From Posidonia oceanica (Eukaryota > Streptophyta > Magnoliopsida > Alismatales > Posidoniaceae): 64,000 bases of DNA. Position numbers and translations under genes: made by a program. The stretch covers positions 77,854,501 to 77,918,500 of the forward strand of contig JAZBRS010000014.1 in assembly GCA_037176725.1 (NCBI GenBank), written 5' to 3'. Positions within the stretch are counted from its first letter, which is position 1; each line of letters opens with the position of its first letter. Of the stretch, positions 51,689-62,178 are shown in pieces. The notes below the pieces were generated by a model. That model worked only from the letters and a program-made list of their open reading frames with translations. It made no database searches and had not been told where the DNA came from.

Positions 51689-54178
51689 ATGGCCCAGCGC
51701 ACTCTTGAGCCTTTGCTTACTCCTGTTGTTCCGGAGGGTTCTGTTTCGGTCCCTCTGACCCTTGTTTCCATTCCTCCTATGCCTTCGGTGACTCTGGGGT
51801 TTCCCCCTTTGTCGCCTAGGGCACCCCAGCATCCTGCAGGGCAGTGGCAGTGGCAGACTCACACTACTTAGGACCCGGTCACCGATCCTGTCTTGGTGAT
51901 CTATGCTCGCGCTCCTGAGGCACCTCTGCCCCCTCCTTCCCTGGGTTTTGTCGCTTCTGACGCCCACCTTGTTGTGGCAACTTCCGCCTTAGGATCTTAT
52001 CCTCCTGGACAGTCTAAGTCCTCCCCATCTGGTCCCTCGCCGGCATTGCAATTCAGTATTCCCACTGATGGGACTCCTGAAGAGCGGTACCAGCGCTTGG
52101 CAGAGCTTGCCTAGATCTTTCAGGGCCTGGCTCTGTCCGCCCGCCCTCCTCCAGTTCCTTCTGCACCTGAGGTCCCTCTGCATTCTATTCCTGCTCTCCA
52201 GGCATTCCCTGCTGCTTTACCGCCCCAGCCATCACCCCAACTGCTCTCTGTTCCGGTGATAGGGGTGCAGCCTCCCCTTGCTGCACACACTTCGTTCACT
52301 GCACAGCATGCACCTCTCCTATTTGGTGGCCAGCCCCTCGGGCTGGTTCGAGCACAGCATTTCTCTGACCCGCTGCCTGGCATCGTGCCACTGCAGCAGC
52401 TGTTACTCCCACAATCTCCACGATTCACTACACCGCATCCTGCATATCCCCATCCAGTGCATCAGCAATTCCCTCCCCCTGCATACTTCACGCCACTCAC
52501 TGCACCCACTGCACATCTGCATGGATACGCCGGCCATCCCGTTGCTTCACTAGGCGACACGATGGTGGATCCGGAGGAGCACCTTGGTGCGACCCATACG
52601 GCATATGCAGTCCCCACCCCTGCTGTCCCATCTCCTTTGGCAGCAACTTCAAGATCTAACGACGATAGGTTCGCCGTCCTGGAGAAGGCACTTCGACAAG
52701 TGCAGGGTGTGGACTTCCACTCCTACCAGTTCCGGGACCTCTGTTGCTTTCCAGAGGCGGTACTCCCACTGAAATTCAAGATCCTGGCATTTGACAAATA
52801 CAATGGTAGGGGCTGCCCCATCGCCCATTTGAAGGCGTATTGCGGAGACTTGGCTCAGCTTCAGGCTGATGACAGGTTACTGATCCGCCTGTTTCAAAAA
52901 AGTTTGACTGGCCCAGCCCTTAAGTGGTTCACGTCACTTGATACGGCCACCATTAAGACTTGGAATGACCTAGGCAGGGCGTTCCTAGAATAGTATTCCT
53001 TCAATCTTGACCTGGTCCCTAAGCGCGAGGACCTCGTCGCTCTCAAGCAGAGGAATAACGAGCCGTTCGGGGAGTACATCGGCCGTTGGCGCGCCCTAGC
53101 TGCACAGGTTCGCGATAGACCCTCTGACGAGGAATCTATTGAGATTATCATTAGGGGCGCGCAACCATCCACTGGTGCTCTGCTTGCCATTCAGGCTGTC
53201 ACTAGTTATGCATCTCTGATTCGGGTCGGCACACGCGTGGAGAGCACCCTTCGGAGCGGCAATTTCCCAGCGCTCTCTATCTTCGCCAAGCAAGCCACAT
53301 CCCCTAGCGGTGGCAATAGCAGCAGCAACACTAACAACAACGGTGGTGGTAACAACAACAACCCCAGGAGGAGGGATCCCCCGCGGCCTGCAGTTGCTTA
53401 TGTCGACTCTCCTATCGCTCCTGTTCACATGGTAGCTCCGCCCGGCCCGCATCAAGTAGTGTATGCACCTACACCTAGTGCACCTCACACACCACAGATC
53501 ACCACCACCACCTGACCGGTCTACTCAGCCCCACCGGTTCGGCAAGGACAAAACCAAGGGCAGAGACGGCCCCACCCTCAACGCAACTACACTCAGCTGG
53601 TAGAGCCATTGAGCACCGTTCTTCCCAAGGTCGCGTCACTCCTCACACTCCCTGAAATCCACCCACCACCGAATCCTCTTCCAAGGTGGTATAGGACGGA
53701 TCACTTCTGCGATTTTCATCGAGTAGTCAGGTACTCGACGAATAATTGCTTCACTCTACGGGGAGCCGTGCAGGACCTGATTGACCGGAAGGTCATCAGT
53801 ATCAACACTCAGGAGGCAGCATCTTCTTCCACCCCTCCACCAGCATCCCCCTCGGCATTAGGAGCAGCTCCTAATAATCCAAGCATCGTCCACCAGCCCT
53901 TGCCTGAGCATTCTGGCCCAGGAGGCGTGGGGACTTCAGGTGTGCACTCTCTCTTCCCCTCTGGGCCCACTACGTCTGTGATGGACCCTTCTGATCTGAT
54001 TCAGGATCTTTCTGCACCCGTCTATTCTTCTCTTTATCTTGCGGCGCTTGCCAGCTCCGAGTCGGAGATTCACATGATCCGACTGGACGCCAAGCCGGAG
54101 TGTACTGCCGCGAGGCCCGCCATACAACTAGAGGCTCCACCCCCTTCTGCCCGCAGGCCAGACCCCAGCCAGAACTAG
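51689..54178 (+). pseudogene. gag: gag of element E, four in-frame stops
   Basis: One frame of 829 codons from MAQRTLEPL at 51689 to TAG at 54178. Stops lie at 51869, 52112, 52991 (TAG) and 53513 (TGA). The gag domain spans about 52720-53110: YQFRDLCCFPEAVLP, FDKYNGRGCPIAHLKAYCGD, ALKWFTSLDTATIKTW, FGEYIGRWRALAAQV. A Gly/Asn/Ser-rich linker (53300-53370) precedes the zinc-knuckle position at about 53708, where CDFHRVVRYSTNNC has lost the second His (Tyr). The C-terminus overlaps the pol frame by about 80 bp; pol is in the -1 frame relative to gag. A translational frameshift or simply an old indel would both explain this. Confidence 0.9.
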
Positions 54179-55443
54179 CACAGCCTCCCCAGCTACCACC
54201 TTTACTTGCCCGCCAATTGGCTAATCCCTCGGCAACCCCTCTCGAGCTCGTAGCTCGTGTTCCCCTGGTTATTAACTTAACCCGGGATACCCACCGCGTT
54301 CATTATGACTATGCCGCAGAGATGTGTGCAGATGTCACGCGATCGGGGAGGGTGTACAGACCCATCGCCCCAGCAACCAAACCTGCAACCCCAATAGCCA
54401 GGCCTAACCCCCCTGAACCTACTCCGCCTGCAAGCCAACCACCAACAGACCCATCTCCACCTGTGAGCCAGCCTCCAGTAAGCCAATCCCTTGATCTTCT
54501 CCCTACAGAACCTACCACCAAAACCACTATCCCTGCCACCAAAAAAGACCAGCTTTCAGCTGACATAATGGCCCAGCTGAAAAAAGTCAAGGCTGACATA
54601 TCCATTTGAGACCTGATCCATTCTTCCCGCGAACACCGAGAGGCTTTCCTCCGTGTGTTCTAGGCTGCCCATGTGTCCCAAACCATCGAGCCTTCAACTC
54701 TGGAGAATATGGTAGGCATGATCGCGGAACCGCAGGTCATCTCTTTCTCGAGCGATGAATTGCCTCCGCCGGGGACTAACCATAATCAACCCCTGTTCAT
54801 CACAGTGCAGTTCAAAAGGTTCCGCATTCCCCTCTCGCTGGTCGATAATGGGTCAGGCCTTAATGTCTGTCCCCTGCGCACAGTACTGAAGCTCGGGTTC
54901 AAAGCCAAGGACATCACGCCTGCCGTGAACGGAATGACCTCTTTTGATAACACGCACCATGATTCTCTGGGGATCCTGGTTATTCCTCTTACCATTGGCC
55001 CGGTCGAATTCGATGTTGAGTTTTATGTTGTCGACTTGGAGCCTTCTTTTAATCTTCTGCTTGGGCGCCCTTGGCTGCACAAGCATCAGGTGATCCCCTC
55101 GACCCTCCACCGAATGATCAAGTTTCGCTATGATGACGATGTTATCATTGTAATGGCGGAAAACTTTGACAAGGAACCGGTCGAGGTGGTCTCTTCTGTA
55201 TCCCGGCCAACTATCCAATTTGATCCTAAGCCGTCGGATACTTTATACTGCATTAACCGCTTTGAGCCGGTTAACTTTAATCCTCTTCTTGAGCGTGTCA
55301 GCTCTCTGGCTGTTCATTGCAACCCTTCCAGGATGGTCGAGAATGTTTGCCGCAGGTGGGGCTATGAGAAGGGAACGCCACTTGGGCGTCACGGGCAAGG
55401 GATCGCCGAGCCGGTTACTACCGAGGAGCGTGGAAAATTCTAA
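54100..55443 (+). pseudogene. pol: Protease and G-patch region of element E
   Basis: Aspartic protease that would cut the polyprotein. After a Pro-rich linker (54160-54540) and a Lys-rich stretch, the domain runs about 54760-55130 with active-site LVDNGSGLNV (Asp at 54844), ILVIPLTIGPVEF and LLLGRPWLH, the second half of a retropepsin-type fold. DNG in place of DTG/DSG is usual in Tat elements. About 55335-55455 matches a G-patch pattern: WGYEKGTPLGRHGQGI then, past a TAA at 55441, GLGYEW. G-patches after the protease are known in some retroviruses and plant elements and bind nucleic acid. Other stops: TGA 54607, TAG 54661. The same frame continues to the end of integrase. Confidence 0.85.
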
Positions 55444-56904
55444 GGCCTGGGATATGAATGGCAACCCCACGACGGTGAGCGCCTGGATTCAGTGAGGCAG
55501 AAGCTCGTGATCCCTTGAGACCTCGCTAACTTCGTCAGTGCAGGTATTCTCAACCCGAGCACGAGCCCAACAATAGCCCAGCCGGGACCACGCTAAAGCC
55601 CTACACTGCCGACAGAGGAGTGGGTCTGCATAGAGGACTGTTATTCTGATGAAGAGCAACCTGGCACGGTTGTCCCAGCCCAGTCCAAGGAAGAAGCTCA
55701 GATCAGCCCTGCAATCTCCCGGTCTGTCTGCCTGGCCCTCCCTTGTCCTGATACAATGGTAGATTCAGCATGGCCTGTGCCAGAAATGATGGTTTCTTCT
55801 TCTGCAGCTTCACTAGTGCCTATGACAGCCAGTTCAGCAGCTCCAGGATCACGAGCACCTCTGCAGGCACCAATCGCTTGTCCACCCATGGCCGCAGCCG
55901 CACCAGCATTGAGGTTACCTTTTCTGAGGGTGCAATCAGTCAATTCAGGTGACGGCATGACTCAGCCCGCCTCATCAGTAGCTCCACAAGCAAAGCAGGC
56001 GGCACCATCAGCCATACCACCGTCAGTTTCAGCCGATCTAATGTTGTGGAAGACCCCCGGCGCTACTACAGAGAAACAACCACCATCACACACGGCTGCC
56101 AGCGCTTCATCCCTCAGAACAACCGTCCAGCTCTTGGACCATCAGAAGAGCGCCTTTGCCTCCCCTCTAGCTGCAGCGCTATCCCTGTCGGCGCCCCTAT
56201 CAGTGGCATCTCTGACCAGCCTATTCACCTCTCTGATCCCTCCAGTGCCGCAGCCAGTCGTGCTAGGAGGGCAGTCAGCCAACCAGCTAGTAACAGAGCA
56301 GGTATCTAGCCTGGTGATATGTTTAGAAGCCAGAGCTGGCCCCGTAGGCGCAGGAATCGTCGGGCGGGATTCTGAAGAGGTTGCTTGTGCCTATTACGTC
56401 GACATGCCCTCCGAAGACGAGGAAGGTGCGACTGCAGAAGCCCAGGTGGCCAACAAGCTTGAAGACTTGGAATTGCTCTTCCAGGAGCAACTTGCGGTGC
56501 TTGCTGAAGACGCCACTGAGCAACACACACTGAAGAAAGGGAAAGCCGTGGCCACAGATCCCTCCCTGCCGCAAGATCGTCCCTCCGTCATGGTCTTGGA
56601 AGAAGAACTAGAGGCAGTAACCGCTAGACCAGATGAGTTAATCACTTCACAGCCTGAAGATGGGTCTAGATGGTTCGTGCAGCACATGTCCTACACAAGT
56701 GGCACGGCTGGCGACAGTACACAGGTTCGTCACCCAGAAAATAGTTGTCCATCTCCAGCACTCTCCGCAAGCACACCTGGAAACGCGGAGCATGAAACAG
56801 TACAGGCAGCAGCAGTAGAAGACAGTGTAGTCCCAACATTCCAGACAGTCCCAGCAGTGACAGTGGTGCCAGAGCAGTCAGAACAGATAGAGCAGCTAGA
56901 TTAG
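55444..56904 (+). pseudogene. Linker between G-patch and RT in E, including an open stretch of 382 codons
   Basis: In frame with pol. 55444-55755 has stops at 55516 and 55594. 55756-56904 is open and rich in Ala, Ser, Pro and Val, then acidic (DMPSEDEEG, EDLELLFQEQL), and ends with TAG at 56902. No catalytic motif seen. In Ogre-type elements an intron is known between protease and RT, so part of this could be intronic; alternatively it is a disordered linker. I cannot assign it to a family. Confidence 0.55.
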
Positions 56905-56964
56905 TCAGCGGGACCAGGGGCCACTGAAGCAGACGTCACCCACCGAGCCCACAAAAATACTCGG

Positions 56965-58557
56965 GTGAGCGTGACTATCCTAAGGCATCATCCGGATCAA
57001 GAGGCGGAACTTGTTCACTCCTTCGACATTACAGATCCTACATTTGAGAAGGAGATCCTCTCAGAACTTATTGCATGTGAGGAGGAGGGGGATTTAGGCG
57101 TAGATGAGAATGATGAATCGTCGCTTGAGTTCCAGCCTTATGACGACGACCCGGAAGGGCCCAACCTCCACGTCGAGGAAGAGACGGAGGTTATCAATGT
57201 TGGCACAGCTGAAGATGTTAGGGAGGTTCGCATCAGCACCCTATTGCCGCCCCAAGCCAAAGCAGAGTTCATTGCATTTCTTATGGAATACGCAGACGTC
57301 TTCGCTTGGAGCTATGAAGACATGGTCGGCCTTGATGTCGAGATCGTGGTACACAACTTGCCTTTAGATCCAGACGCGAAACCAGTAAAGCAGAAGCCCC
57401 GAAAGTGGCGACCACAATGGCTGCTCAAAATCAAGGAGGAAATCATGAAGCAGCACAGCATTGGCTTTCTCAAGGTCGTCCTCTACCCAGAGTGGCTTGC
57501 AAATATCGTGCCAGTGCCCAAGAAGGATGGCCGAGTCCGGATTTGTATCGACTATAGGGACCTGAACAAGGCGAGTCCCAAGGATGATTTCCCATTGCCT
57601 CATATCGACGTCCTAGTTGACAACACCGCAGGCTATAAGATGCTATCTTTCATGGACGGCTTCCCCGGCTACAATCAGATCAGAATGGCGGAAGAAGACA
57701 TGGAGAAGACCTCATTTACCACCCCCTGGGGAGTCTTTTGCTATTAGGTCATGCCATTTGGGCTCAAGAATGCCGGAGCAACATACCAGAGGGCGATGAC
57801 AGCTTTATTCCACGACCTCATGCACCAAGAAGTCGAGGTCTACGTAGACGACATCATTGCCAAGTCTAGGGAGCTTGAGGATCATCTTATCTGCCTCAAG
57901 AAACTCTTTGATCACTTGAGGAAGTACAAGCTTCGCCTTAACCCTAGTAAATGTGTGTTCAGGGTATCATTCGACAAGCTATTGGGCTATATCGTCAGCC
58001 AGAGGGGGATTGAAGTGGACCCAAGCAAGGCTAAAGCCATCGTGGAAATGCCACCCCCTAAGACTGAGAAAGAAGTCAGAGGCCTGCTGGGGCGCCTGCA
58101 GTTCATCAACCGGTTCATAGCGCAACTCACTCCTATTTGTGAACCAATCTTTAAGCTCCTGAAGAAGAATACACGGATCAACTGGAGCAAGGAGTGCCAG
58201 GCCACATTCGACAAGATTAAGCAGCTCCTGATCAAGCCTCCTGTCCTGATCTCTCCTGTGCCAGGAAGACCGCTGATTCTCTATCTTTCTACCACACAGC
58301 ATTCCATGGGCGCCGTCCTGGGCCAACATGATGAGACCAGTAGAAAGGAGCGTGCCATTTACTACCTAAGCAAGAAGTTTAATGAATGCGAAGCCAGATA
58401 CAGTACAATGGAGAAGACCTGCCTATCCCTTGTCTGGGCTGCACAGAAACTAAGGCATTACATGATGGCACACCCAGTTCAGCTCTTATGCCGACATGAC
58501 CCGATCAAATATCTTTTTCAGAAGCCGGCTATGGTAGGCAGATGTGTTAAGTGGTAG
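56965..58557 (+). pseudogene. pol: Reverse transcriptase and decayed first RNase H of element E
   Basis: Copies element RNA into DNA in the particle. An acidic N-terminus (56965-57230) leads into RT: WLANIVPVPKKDGRVRICIDYRDLNKA-type text around 57490-57580, FPLPHIDVLVD, SFMDGFPGYNQI, MPFGLKNAGATYQRAM at 57751, and the catalytic YVDD at 57841-57852, then LGYIVSQRGIEVDP. The RNase H that follows (about 58250-58500) has LYLSTTQHSMGAVLGQ where an active enzyme has an Asp (TDAS), so its first catalytic residue is missing, as is typical for Tat elements with a second RNase H. Single TAG codons at 57745 and 58555 interrupt an otherwise continuous frame. Confidence 0.93.
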
Positions 58558-60465
58558 GTGTTATTGTCGCAGTATGACATCACCTTCGTCACACAGAAAT
58601 CAATGAAGGGGCAAGCAATGGCAGATCATCTAGCTGACTTCCCCTTACCTGAGTACCAGCCTTTGCAAACACAGTTCGCTGATGAAGACATCCTGTTAAC
58701 CATGGAGGATTCAGAGCAGAAAAATCCTGAAGACGAGTTACAGTGGCATCTGTACTTCGATGGTGCAGTTAATAGGAGGGGCAGAGGCATCGACGCTATC
58801 CTATCAACACCACAGGGAGTTCTAATCCCCTTTGCAAGGAAGATGCTATTCCCTTGCACCAACAATGAAGTGGAGTATGAAGCCTGCCTTCTGGGACTGC
58901 AAGTCGCACTTGAACACGATGTGCGCAAGCTGCATGTGCACAGAGATGCGATGTTGGTCATATCCCAGGTTAACGGTGACTGGAAGACTAAGGACCCTAA
59001 GCTGGTACCTTACCATGAATGCCTGCTGAAGCTGATAGGAGAATTTAAGGACATCCGCTTCACTTACATGAATAGGGCCAAGAACGCCTATGCAGATGCT
59101 CTGGCAACCCTTGCATCTTGGCTATCTATACCTGAAGGCTGTGCAGTGGACGTATCAGTCTCTCATGTGGAACAACCCGCACACTGCATGACTATCGAGG
59201 AGGCGGATCCAGTAGAAGAGCTCCCCTGGTACCACAACATTAAAGTCTTCCTTGAATCCGACAGCCCTCCACCCGGCACCTCAGCCACAGATAGAAAAAC
59301 TCTGGCGCATCTGGCATCAAAGTATGTGATAGGGGCGGGACATTTGTACAGAAGATCCTACAACCAGATGCTCCTACGCTGCGTAAACAAGGAGGCTGAC
59401 ACACTTAAGCTCCAAGTCCATGCAGGGACCTACGGTCCTCACATGAATGGTGTGCTGCTGACAAAGAAGATCATGCTCCAAGGTTACTTCTGGTCAACTA
59501 TGGAGGCAGACTGCTGCCAATTTGTGCGCAAGTGCCATAACTGCCAGATCGATGGGAACTTCATACACGTGCCCCCGCAAGAACTGCACAGTATGTCTTC
59601 GCCTTGGCCTTTCTCCACCTGGGGGATTGATGTCATTGGTGCCATACACCCACCAGCTTCCAACAGTCATCGTTACATTCTGGTGGCGATCGACTACTTT
59701 ACCAAGTGGGTGGAAGCGGCCTCCTACAAAATAGTAACTGCTGTGGCTACCGAAAAGTTTATCAGAAACAATATCATAGCCCGATATGGGGTCCCGCATG
59801 CGCTTGTTTCTGATAATGGCACAAACTTCATAGCCAAGAGGATCGAAGATTACCTACAAGGCTTCCACATCAAGCATCACCGATCCTCGCCTTATAGGCC
59901 ACAGATGAATGGCGCCGTAGAGTCTGCCAACAAGAACCTTGTTAAAGTCTTGAAAAAGATGGCAGAGATTCACAAGGACTGGCATGACAAGCTTCCGTAC
60001 GTGCTCTGGGCGTACAGGACATCAATCCGAACCTCAATAGGGGCTACCCCATATTCTCTGGTATACAGCATGGAGGCAGTGCTACCTGTTGAAGTGGAGA
60101 TCCCCTCACTACGGATCCTACAAGAAGTTGAGCTGGAAGAAGCAGAATGGGTCGAAGACCGTCGCATCCAGCTGAACCTAATTGATGAGCATAGGTTGCA
60201 AGCCATACATCACGCTCAGTGCTACCAGAAGCGCTCGACCAGAGCATACCTGAAGAAGGTTAGGCCCAGAAGCTTCAATCCAAGGGATATGGTCCTCCGA
60301 GCCATTCATCTCCCTAACGGCCGAGGGAAATTCCGGCCCAACTGGCGTGGCCCCTTCCTAATCAAGTGGATCTTCTCCGACGGCGCAGTAGTCCTTGAGG
60401 ACATGGATCAGGCCGAGCAGTCTGAGCCAGTCAACTCATGCTACCTCAAGCAGTACTACCAGTAG
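58558..60465 (+). CDS. pol: Second (archaeal-type) RNase H and integrase of element E, 635-codon open frame
   Basis: C-terminal half of pol; its true start is upstream across the TAG at 58555. RNase H: LYFDGAVNRRG (58754), EYEACLLGLQ (58876), DAMLVISQV (58946), KNAYADALATLASW (59080), giving the D-E-D-D pattern. Integrase: zinc finger with His-x-His-type text at VHAGTYGPHMNG and KCHNCQ (59530), core WGIDVIGAIHPP and DYFTKWVEA, VSDNGTNF, MNGAVESANK giving D-D-E, then NWRGPFLIKW (GPF motif) near 60340. It would remove RNA, then insert the DNA. Catalytic residues look intact. The equivalent in C is at 23191-24845. Element B is inserted in C at the position equal to 58813 here. Confidence 0.93.
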   Translation: MLLSQYDITFVTQKSMKGQAMADHLADFPLPEYQPLQTQFADEDILLTMEDSEQKNPEDELQWHLYFDGAVNRRGRGIDAILSTPQGVLIPFARKMLFPCTNNEVEYEACLLGLQVALEHDVRKLHVHRDAMLVISQVNGDWKTKDPKLVPYHECLLKLIGEFKDIRFTYMNRAKNAYADALATLASWLSIPEGCAVDVSVSHVEQPAHCMTIEEADPVEELPWYHNIKVFLESDSPPPGTSATDRKTLAHLASKYVIGAGHLYRRSYNQMLLRCVNKEADTLKLQVHAGTYGPHMNGVLLTKKIMLQGYFWSTMEADCCQFVRKCHNCQIDGNFIHVPPQELHSMSSPWPFSTWGIDVIGAIHPPASNSHRYILVAIDYFTKWVEAASYKIVTAVATEKFIRNNIIARYGVPHALVSDNGTNFIAKRIEDYLQGFHIKHHRSSPYRPQMNGAVESANKNLVKVLKKMAEIHKDWHDKLPYVLWAYRTSIRTSIGATPYSLVYSMEAVLPVEVEIPSLRILQEVELEEAEWVEDRRIQLNLIDEHRLQAIHHAQCYQKRSTRAYLKKVRPRSFNPRDMVLRAIHLPNGRGKFRPNWRGPFLIKWIFSDGAVVLEDMDQAEQSEPVNSCYLKQYYQ

Positions 60466-60593
60466 CCCGCCGCCGCCTTGCACACCTTTCCCTTCATGCC
60501 TCTTGCATTCCTTCTTTTCCCCTGCATTTTAGGTTAGTTTATTTTTCAGCAAGAAGTTGTAAATGCACTATATACATCGCTATCATGGGTCCG

Positions 60594-60677
60594 ATGATGA
60601 AAATCGGAGATGCTTGCCTGCTCTGGAAGGAGTACCCTCTACCTCACTTGACACTACTTAGATGTCCTAACCAGTGA
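60594..60677 (+). CDS. 27-codon ORF, copy in E
   Basis: ATG ATG at 60594 to TGA at 60677. Same length and nearly the same peptide as 24976-25059. An additional in-frame ATG lies at 60585 in E only. Confidence 0.3.
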   Translation: MMKIGDACLLWKEYPLPHLTLLRCPNQ

Positions 60678-61729
60678 GGGAGCCACCATCCAAGGAGGAC
60701 AGACGAAATGTCTAAAACCTTCCAAGACCTACACCTCAAGAGGGAGAAAACAATCCTAGGGTGTGAGAGAGTGTAAGCAAGACCCACACGCCTTAGCCTA
60801 GCCCCCACAGAAAACTAGAAGACGAAGACAGGAGTTAACCCTAGAGATAAAGGTGTGTAGTACGACCTCGTCCCTCCGATTTGCCTTGGGAGGATCCACA
60901 TCCACGCCTACAAATCCACAAGCTATGCAAAGCCTAGCCCCTTTCGCCTCAGAACTAGGCGCCCATTACCTCTAAGTTAGGGACGGCGGAAGCCTGTAAA
61001 ACAAAAAGAAGAAAAAGCAAAAGAAAGAAAGGGAACGAGAAAGAAAAGACAAAAACAAAAAAAAAGGGGGGAAGAAGCAACAACAAACAAAAAAGGGAGG
61101 GGCTAGAACAAAAGTCAGCCCTGGGAATGAAGGCAGGCAGCATGATTCCGCCCCTTAGAGAGGAACCAAATTTGCGCCTGGGAAATACATAGATCCTATG
61201 TGGCCCAACCACTTATCCCAGCCATCACCAGACACCCATCTTCCCTCCAGGCCAGGGATAGGGAAAGTACTACACACCTACGTGAGAGCAGAAAAAAAAG
61301 AGACAAGAAAAATGAGAAGAGTAGGTGTAGCTCCTTGAGAGTTTGGCATGGAGCTTGTCCTCGCTACACCACTATCCAAGCACCCATAACACCCTTTATA
61401 GAGCGCCACCAACAGTTAGGAATCTGAGTAGAGTCTGGTGAGTCAGAGACCGCTCCTTCCTCTGCAGCAGGCATCAAGCACTTCGTATGTTGAGGGCGAT
61501 AGATTTAGTATAGAGCATGCATGCATCTATTCACTATCAAATCATCCCCACCCCTTTCCTCTCACTCTGCAAGGCTCGGCTCAGCACTGGGACAGTACTT
61601 CTGCCAAGGCAGGTTGACCGCCTCCAAGCTTCAGATGAGCTAATCACTGCCAGTCCAGCAGCTCAGGGAAGGCATCAGTAGCCAGAGACAGGGCGGTCAC
61701 TGCAGAGGTAGCAGGACAACCTTGGCACC

Positions 61730-61990
61730 CCCCTGGGGCCCCCTCTTGGGCCATCGGGTCCGCGCAATCAGGCGCCACTCCTAACCCCTGTGTGATTTCG
61801 CCCCGGACGGACGAAGTCTCTTTCCCACCTGCCCCCTTGCTCTGTACAGGACAAGGACAAGCATGCCTCCTTTGTAACTTCGTTCCAGACGGACGAAGCC
61901 CCCTTCCCTTGTCTCCTCGCTCCGCACGGACGAGGACAAGGGTGCCCTTTGTGCGGCCCCACCTTGTACAGGCGGTGCACCCTTTGCTTA
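61730..61990 (+). repeat. Stem-loop string upstream of the extra ORF in E
   Basis: CTTCGTTC-cagac-GGACGAAG near 61880, CCCTTGTC...GACAAGGG near 61912-61950 and CACC-ttgtacaggc-GGTG near 61969. Counterpart of 26110-26375, with some arms better preserved here. Confidence 0.55.
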
Positions 61991-62178
61991 GCTGAATGTG
62001 CTTGAATTGTGTGGTTTGATTGCTAGCTGTAATGTTTGAACTACTTTATCAGCTTTATATGCACATCTGCTCATTTGTCTGCCAGTGTTATGCCCCTGTA
62101 CATGTTCTAGATTGATGAAACAGTTTCAGCTACAGGTACTTGAAGATTTCGCACCAGCTGTCTGCATCCTCGCCTGTC

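Larger units (their letters stand above)
60466..62178 (+). other. Spacer between integrase and extra ORF in E
   Basis: Conserved with 24846-26564 of C. Contains the 27-codon ORF (60594-60677), an A-rich stretch (60995-61095), hairpins at 61730-61990 and the acceptor-like CTACAG|GTACTTGAAG (about 62135). No larger gene supported. Confidence 0.55.

Noticed and set aside
57745..57747. In-frame TAG in RT as a programmed readthrough site
   Set aside because: It lies within the conserved RT core, not at a gag-pol or domain junction, and similar TAGs are scattered across all elements, so point mutation is the simpler reading.
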